Below are positions 6,087-8,531 of a stretch of 8,531 nt of DNA, piece after piece (position 1 is the first letter of the stretch; each line of letters starts with the position of its first letter). Both the position numbers and the translations under genes were made by a program. The stretch is from Candidatus Latescibacterota bacterium (GTDB taxonomy: Bacteria; JAAXHH01; JACQVL01). The stretch lies in assembly GCA_016209865.1 (NCBI GenBank), contig JACQVL010000119.1, forward strand, positions 1 through 8,531. The letters run 5' to 3'. The notes beneath the pieces were generated by a model, which saw only the letters and a program-made list of their open reading frames with translations, made no database searches and was not told the origin of the DNA.

Positions 6087-6725
6087 CTAAGACCGCGACT
6101 CGGTCCGTGCGGCCACGGTCGTGGCCTGTTGAATCGCCGTATCTTCCACCACCCCGGCCTGCACGCTCTGTTCCGTAATCCACTGTTCTGCGTTGAGTTC
6201 GAACACGATGGCAGTCCGGAAGCTGGTCTCGCTGCTGACTTGGAACGAGACCGCCTTATCGATCTCCACGCGCTGGTCAGTCCCTCCCACTTTGACGGTG
6301 GTGTCACTCGTCAGGGTCAGACTGCCGATTGTACTCCCGGCCTTAATAGTGGCGGTGGCGTTTTGCAAGACGAGCCGGACACGCGCGTAGGTGCCGACTC
6401 GTGCGTCTTGCTCCCCATGGACGTTCGTACTATCTGTCGTGTTTTGGAGCTTGATCGTGATCCCGTTCGGCGAACCCAAGTCAACCCATGTTGTCCCGTC
6501 TGCAGAAAGAGAGACGAAGGTATTCGCGGTGAGATCACCCGTAAAGGTAGCACTCGTCGCGCCGGCCCCCGAGACTTTCGGGTTGGCCTGCTGGGGATGA
6601 TCCTTGACGACCCCTTGTGCCCGGCCCTCCGAACTTGACCCGACGCCATTCTCACACCCGATCACAACGAACGCCATGACCGCCAGAGCTACAGCGAGCC
6701 ACTCCCTCCCTCGCATCGTTCGCAT
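6087..6725 (-). CDS. DUF4382-like secreted lipoprotein
   Basis: A 212-residue lipoprotein. Residues 1-23 form a signal (basic n-region MRTMRGR, hydrophobic core LAVALAVMAFVV) ending in VIGC with Cys 24. A Ser/Gly-rich linker (25-60) follows, then a beta-rich domain: TFVSLSADGTTWVDLGSPNGITIKL (69-93), VGTYARVRLVLQNATATI (110-127), SLTLTSDTTVKV (135-146), and VFELNAEQWI (174-183). The order 'W-v-d-L... then G-tYarvRLvL... then aspartate-rich/ELNAEQWI' is like DUF4382, a beta-sandwich envelope family of unknown function. The ATG at 6725 is chosen because GGAGG lies eight bases upstream; a longer frame up to 6767 lacks such support and would place the signal peptide too far in. The assignment is by pattern; I could not search. 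Its role is probably adhesion or envelope structure, which is inference. Confidence 0.65.
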   Translation of the reverse strand: MRTMRGREWLAVALAVMAFVVIGCENGVGSSSEGRAQGVVKDHPQQANPKVSGAGATSATFTGDLTANTFVSLSADGTTWVDLGSPNGITIKLQNTTDSTNVHGEQDARVGTYARVRLVLQNATATIKAGSTIGSLTLTSDTTVKVGGTDQRVEIDKAVSFQVSSETSFRTAIVFELNAEQWITEQSVQAGVVEDTAIQQATTVAARTESRS

Positions 6726-6736
6726 CGTTCTCCCCT

Positions 6737-6756
6737 CCCTGACCAGCGGCTCAGGG
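6737..6756 (-). other. Leader hairpin beside the DUF4382-like gene start
   Basis: On the minus strand, CCCTGA, an eight-base middle, and TCAGGG, with one bulged G and a further GG/CC pair inside. The 3' arm runs into the Shine-Dalgarno GGAGG and lies 11 bases before the ATG at 6725. Fifteen to twenty bases further upstream a second CCCTGA (6774-6779 on the plus strand reads TCAGGG) could pair with the same arm. Whether this regulates translation is unknown. Confidence 0.4.
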
Positions 6757-6823
6757 TGATCAGGCATCCCGTATCAGGGCAAGATCGAGAACCTTCCCCG
6801 ACCGACCCGGGCTGCGCATCCGT

Positions 6824-7009
6824 TTAGTCCTCCACACCATCCCGGTCATCATCCTCGAAGCCTTCGATGGAAGTCCTGATGTTGCTTTTCACCAGGTTTT
6901 CATTGGCGCCACCCTTGTTCGCCGACCTGGGGTCTATCAGGGCCCCATTCGCGTCGCGGAACCAGCTATTTCCTCCTCTGGTTCCCATGCCCGTTTTTCC
7001 CTTTCCCAT
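6824..7009 (-). CDS. Short coding stretch in an overlapping frame: small protein or out-of-frame tail
   Basis: From an ATG at 7009 this frame encodes 61 residues ending in FEDDDRDGVED. The last 47 codons are mostly G/C at the third base, purine-rich at the first and A/T-rich at the second, the signature of real coding in a high-GC genome. It overlaps the end of the upstream secreted protein by 44 bases in the +1 frame. Sequence around the junction is a run of GGGAAAGGGAAAAACGGG, prone to slips. Two readings are possible: an independent gene (AAGG nine bases before the ATG), or the natural C-terminal tail of the upstream protein put out of frame by a one-base change. An acidic, Asp-rich end would suit either a calcium-binding or a linker segment. 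I do not recognise the family. Confidence 0.4.
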   Translation of the reverse strand: MGKGKTGMGTRGGNSWFRDANGALIDPRSANKGGANENLVKSNIRTSIEGFEDDDRDGVED

Positions 7010-7571
7010 GCAGTTTGACCTTGCCTTTCCCAGCTTCCGCATGAATGGCCGAAAAACTTTTTCCTTGCCTTCGCATCTTCATCAGGGCATGAGACGAATA
7101 CCCGTGGTGTTCTGAGAGAATCCGGATGTTCACGAGATTGATCACGTCACCATCGCTGAGGATCAGGGTTTTCGCCCTCTTTGGTTTGAACTTGTAGTAG
7201 CCGTATGCCTTGCCATACGGCGGACCGCCCGGCACCAAAAAGATCTCAGGACTCACGCCAAAGTGGAAGGCAATATCCCACCATGTCTTCCCATGTCGCC
7301 TGAGGTCGATGATAGTGACAGGGGCAACGTGAGCCTGCTCAGCAAGAAAGAGGACGACCGGGATTTCATCATACGGGATGCTGTGACGATCTCGAAGAAT
7401 GACCACTTCTCTGTAAGGCACCCTGTAGTAGTTGCTGACCGCAAGATAGAAGTTTCGTAACCCTGTCTCTCCTATGGAGACACCGAAATCGACGTTGTGA
7501 GCCTCAGCACGTCCCATCGGGCTGCTGAAGACGAGCACAGCCGGTATCAGATACAACAAGACGTATCGCAT
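6966..7571 (-). CDS. Secreted protein of unknown function
   Basis: A 201-residue exported protein: signal peptide 1-24 (hydrophobic core YVLLYLIPAVLVFSS, ending AEA before His 25). The ATG at 7571 is well supported by GAGGGGG six bases upstream; an in-frame start further up (7607) has no such site. Residues 36-180 are helical and rich in aromatic and charged residues: FYLAVSNYYRVPYREVVILRD, IPVVLFLAEQAHVAPVTIIDLR, WWDIAFHFGVSPEIF, then a GGPPYGKAYGYYK turn, LSDGDVINLVNIRILSEHHGYS and MKMRRQGKSFSAIH. I recognise the pattern from uncharacterised secreted proteins in Desulfuromonadota and Nitrospirota, but know of no assigned function. The C-terminal KGKVKLHGKGKNGHGNQRRK is a basic low-complexity tail and may be an artefact of a frame change (see 6824..7009). 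Upstream gene ends 51 bases away, so co-transcription is plausible. Confidence 0.75.
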   Translation of the reverse strand: MRYVLLYLIPAVLVFSSPMGRAEAHNVDFGVSIGETGLRNFYLAVSNYYRVPYREVVILRDRHSIPYDEIPVVLFLAEQAHVAPVTIIDLRRHGKTWWDIAFHFGVSPEIFLVPGGPPYGKAYGYYKFKPKRAKTLILSDGDVINLVNIRILSEHHGYSSHALMKMRRQGKSFSAIHAEAGKGKVKLHGKGKNGHGNQRRK

Positions 7572-7622
7572 AATATTCCCCCTCATTTTAGTACTCACTG
7601 GGAACACAAGGATCCAGTCGCC

Positions 7623-8531
7623 CTACGGGCGGCGTGGTTTATCACGATCCGGGCGTGGCCCTGGTCTCTCCGCCGGTGGGCCTTTACGGCCTGTCTTCCG
7701 ATCATCTCCCGCACGAGGGACGGCTCGACGGGAGTCTCGCTCACGCTCGCGGGCCTGCATATCTCGCATGACGTCTGACGGGCTCCGCCCCTGCTTGATG
7801 GCGTTGATGAGTTCGTCGGCGGCTCGATCGGGGGGCACCTCCGAGACCAGCCGATCGATCGACGTCACCGCCTCCCGGAACTCATCGGCGGGCCACGCCC
7901 GTTCAAGACCGACATCAACGATACTGGCTGCCTGCCGCGCTGGCACCCGGCGCGAGACGAGATCGCCATAGACTTCAACGGCGGTCACGACCGCCTGCAA
8001 GGTGAGTTTCGCCCGGTTTGGGGAGCGGACAGCGCCGTTGATGATCTGCTCGATCACGCCGTCTGCTGTGCCGTGACTCATCGCGCCAGTCAGTCTCAAC
8101 ACCGCGTTTTCCCGCTCAACAGCGGGCGCGGCCCATTTCTGGGCGGTCAGCTTGTCGAAGGAGCGGGCAGCCACCCGGAGCCGCTGGCCGTGGGCGTTCA
8201 ACGCGGGGATCAGACGTGACGGTGGAATGCCCTTGGCGACCCCTTCGAGCGCCTTGTCAAACAGGAGTTTTGGCGGTACTCCTGTCGCCACCGAGCGTTC
8301 GAGTCCATTCAAGACTGCGACAATCTCGTCCGATCCTGTGCCAGATGCCACCATCCGATTCACGAGAGCCCGCGCATCCTCTCCGGAGATGCCGCGTTGC
8401 TTCACGCGCTCGACCGCAGCCGCGAGACGAGGATCGGATAGATCGCGTCTGGTGGGTGTTCCCTGCTGGTCATCTAGCGTGAAATCGATCGCCAGTCCTG
8501 GCTTCGCCATGATGGAGACCAGCAACAGTCC
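7623..8531 (-). CDS. Secreted alpha-helical protein of unknown function, N-terminus outside window
   Basis: An open frame of 302 codons that is already open at the right edge. The first residues (GLLLVSIMAKPGLA) look like the end of a Sec signal peptide, so the true start lies a few codons outside; the internal ATG at 8510 has no Shine-Dalgarno. Residues about 30-240 are predicted helical, with glycine/proline hinge repeats: VATGVPPKLLFDKALEGVAKGIPPSRLIPAL, then a SRRVPARQAASIVDVGLERAWPADEF, suggesting a repeated helical hairpin of about 30-40 residues. The last 45 residues (RERERDSRRAVPRAGDDRKTG and on) are strongly basic and Pro/Arg-rich and likely disordered. No enzyme motif is visible. 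A periplasmic location is inferred. The next gene begins 51 bases later on the same strand. What it does is not known to me. Confidence 0.7.
   Translation of the reverse strand, partial: GLLLVSIMAKPGLAIDFTLDDQQGTPTRRDLSDPRLAAAVERVKQRGISGEDARALVNRMVASGTGSDEIVAVLNGLERSVATGVPPKLLFDKALEGVAKGIPPSRLIPALNAHGQRLRVAARSFDKLTAQKWAAPAVERENAVLRLTGAMSHGTADGVIEQIINGAVRSPNRAKLTLQAVVTAVEVYGDLVSRRVPARQAASIVDVGLERAWPADEFREAVTSIDRLVSEVPPDRAADELINAIKQGRSPSDVMRDMQARERERDSRRAVPRAGDDRKTGRKGPPAERPGPRPDRDKPRRP

Noticed and set aside
5949-6638. Long plus-strand open frame over the OB-fold and DUF4382-like genes
   Set aside because: Crosses a gene boundary, no motifs, no ribosome binding site; the minus-strand genes have lipoprotein signals and good Shine-Dalgarno sites.
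7619-7631. Small hairpin CGCCC-GTA-GGGCG over the stop codon of the right-edge gene as terminator
   Set aside because: Five pairs only and no T-run after it; more likely chance in GC-rich sequence.

Overview
The window looks like a chromosomal segment from a moderately high-GC, Gram-negative, free-living bacterium. It has Sec signal peptides, lipoprotein signals, a BtuF-type periplasmic binding protein and mostly clear Shine-Dalgarno sites. The overall flavour (an ABC transporter next to a DUF1854 protein, a UxxC peroxiredoxin-like protein, many small secreted proteins of unknown function) suggests Nitrospirota or a similar lineage, but that placement is an impression and not a demonstration. 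Every gene I can support lies on the minus strand, so transcription runs from position 8531 towards 1.

Right part (8531 to 5624): an edge-truncated secreted protein with a very basic, proline-rich tail; a secreted protein of unknown function; a short coding stretch in an overlapping frame (an independent small gene or a frameshifted tail); a lipoprotein resembling DUF4382; and a small OB-fold-like lipoprotein. All appear to be envelope proteins. Gaps are about 50 to 100 bases except around the overlapping frame, so one or two operons are plausible.

Centre (5587 to 3872): a near-consensus sigma70-type promoter (TTGACA, 17-base spacer, TATTAT) drives two genes. The first is a peroxiredoxin/thioredoxin-fold protein of 198 residues whose frame is interrupted only by a TGA at the position of the peroxidatic/CxxC cysteine. 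A perfect 8-bp hairpin starts 13 bases after that TGA. I read this as a selenoprotein with a UxxC motif and a bacterial SECIS element. The second, 22 bases downstream, is a BtuF-like cobalamin/metal-chelate binding protein without BtuC or BtuD in the window. A weak terminator, a four-unit heptamer repeat and a classic palindromic intergenic repeat follow.

Left part (3758 to 1): a 730-residue exporter-type ABC half-transporter with an extra N-terminal domain is followed by a DUF1854 protein. This pairing is known from cyanophycin-associated loci. After a second gap with inverted heptamer arrays comes the N-terminal part of a GH95-like/DUF5703 protein that leaves the window on the left.

The strongest observation is the probable selenoprotein, which automatic annotation would split into two fragments or call a pseudogene. 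Second are the 7-bp tandem repeats, which occur in three separate intergenic gaps. Third is the apparently coding but out-of-frame stretch at 6824..7009.
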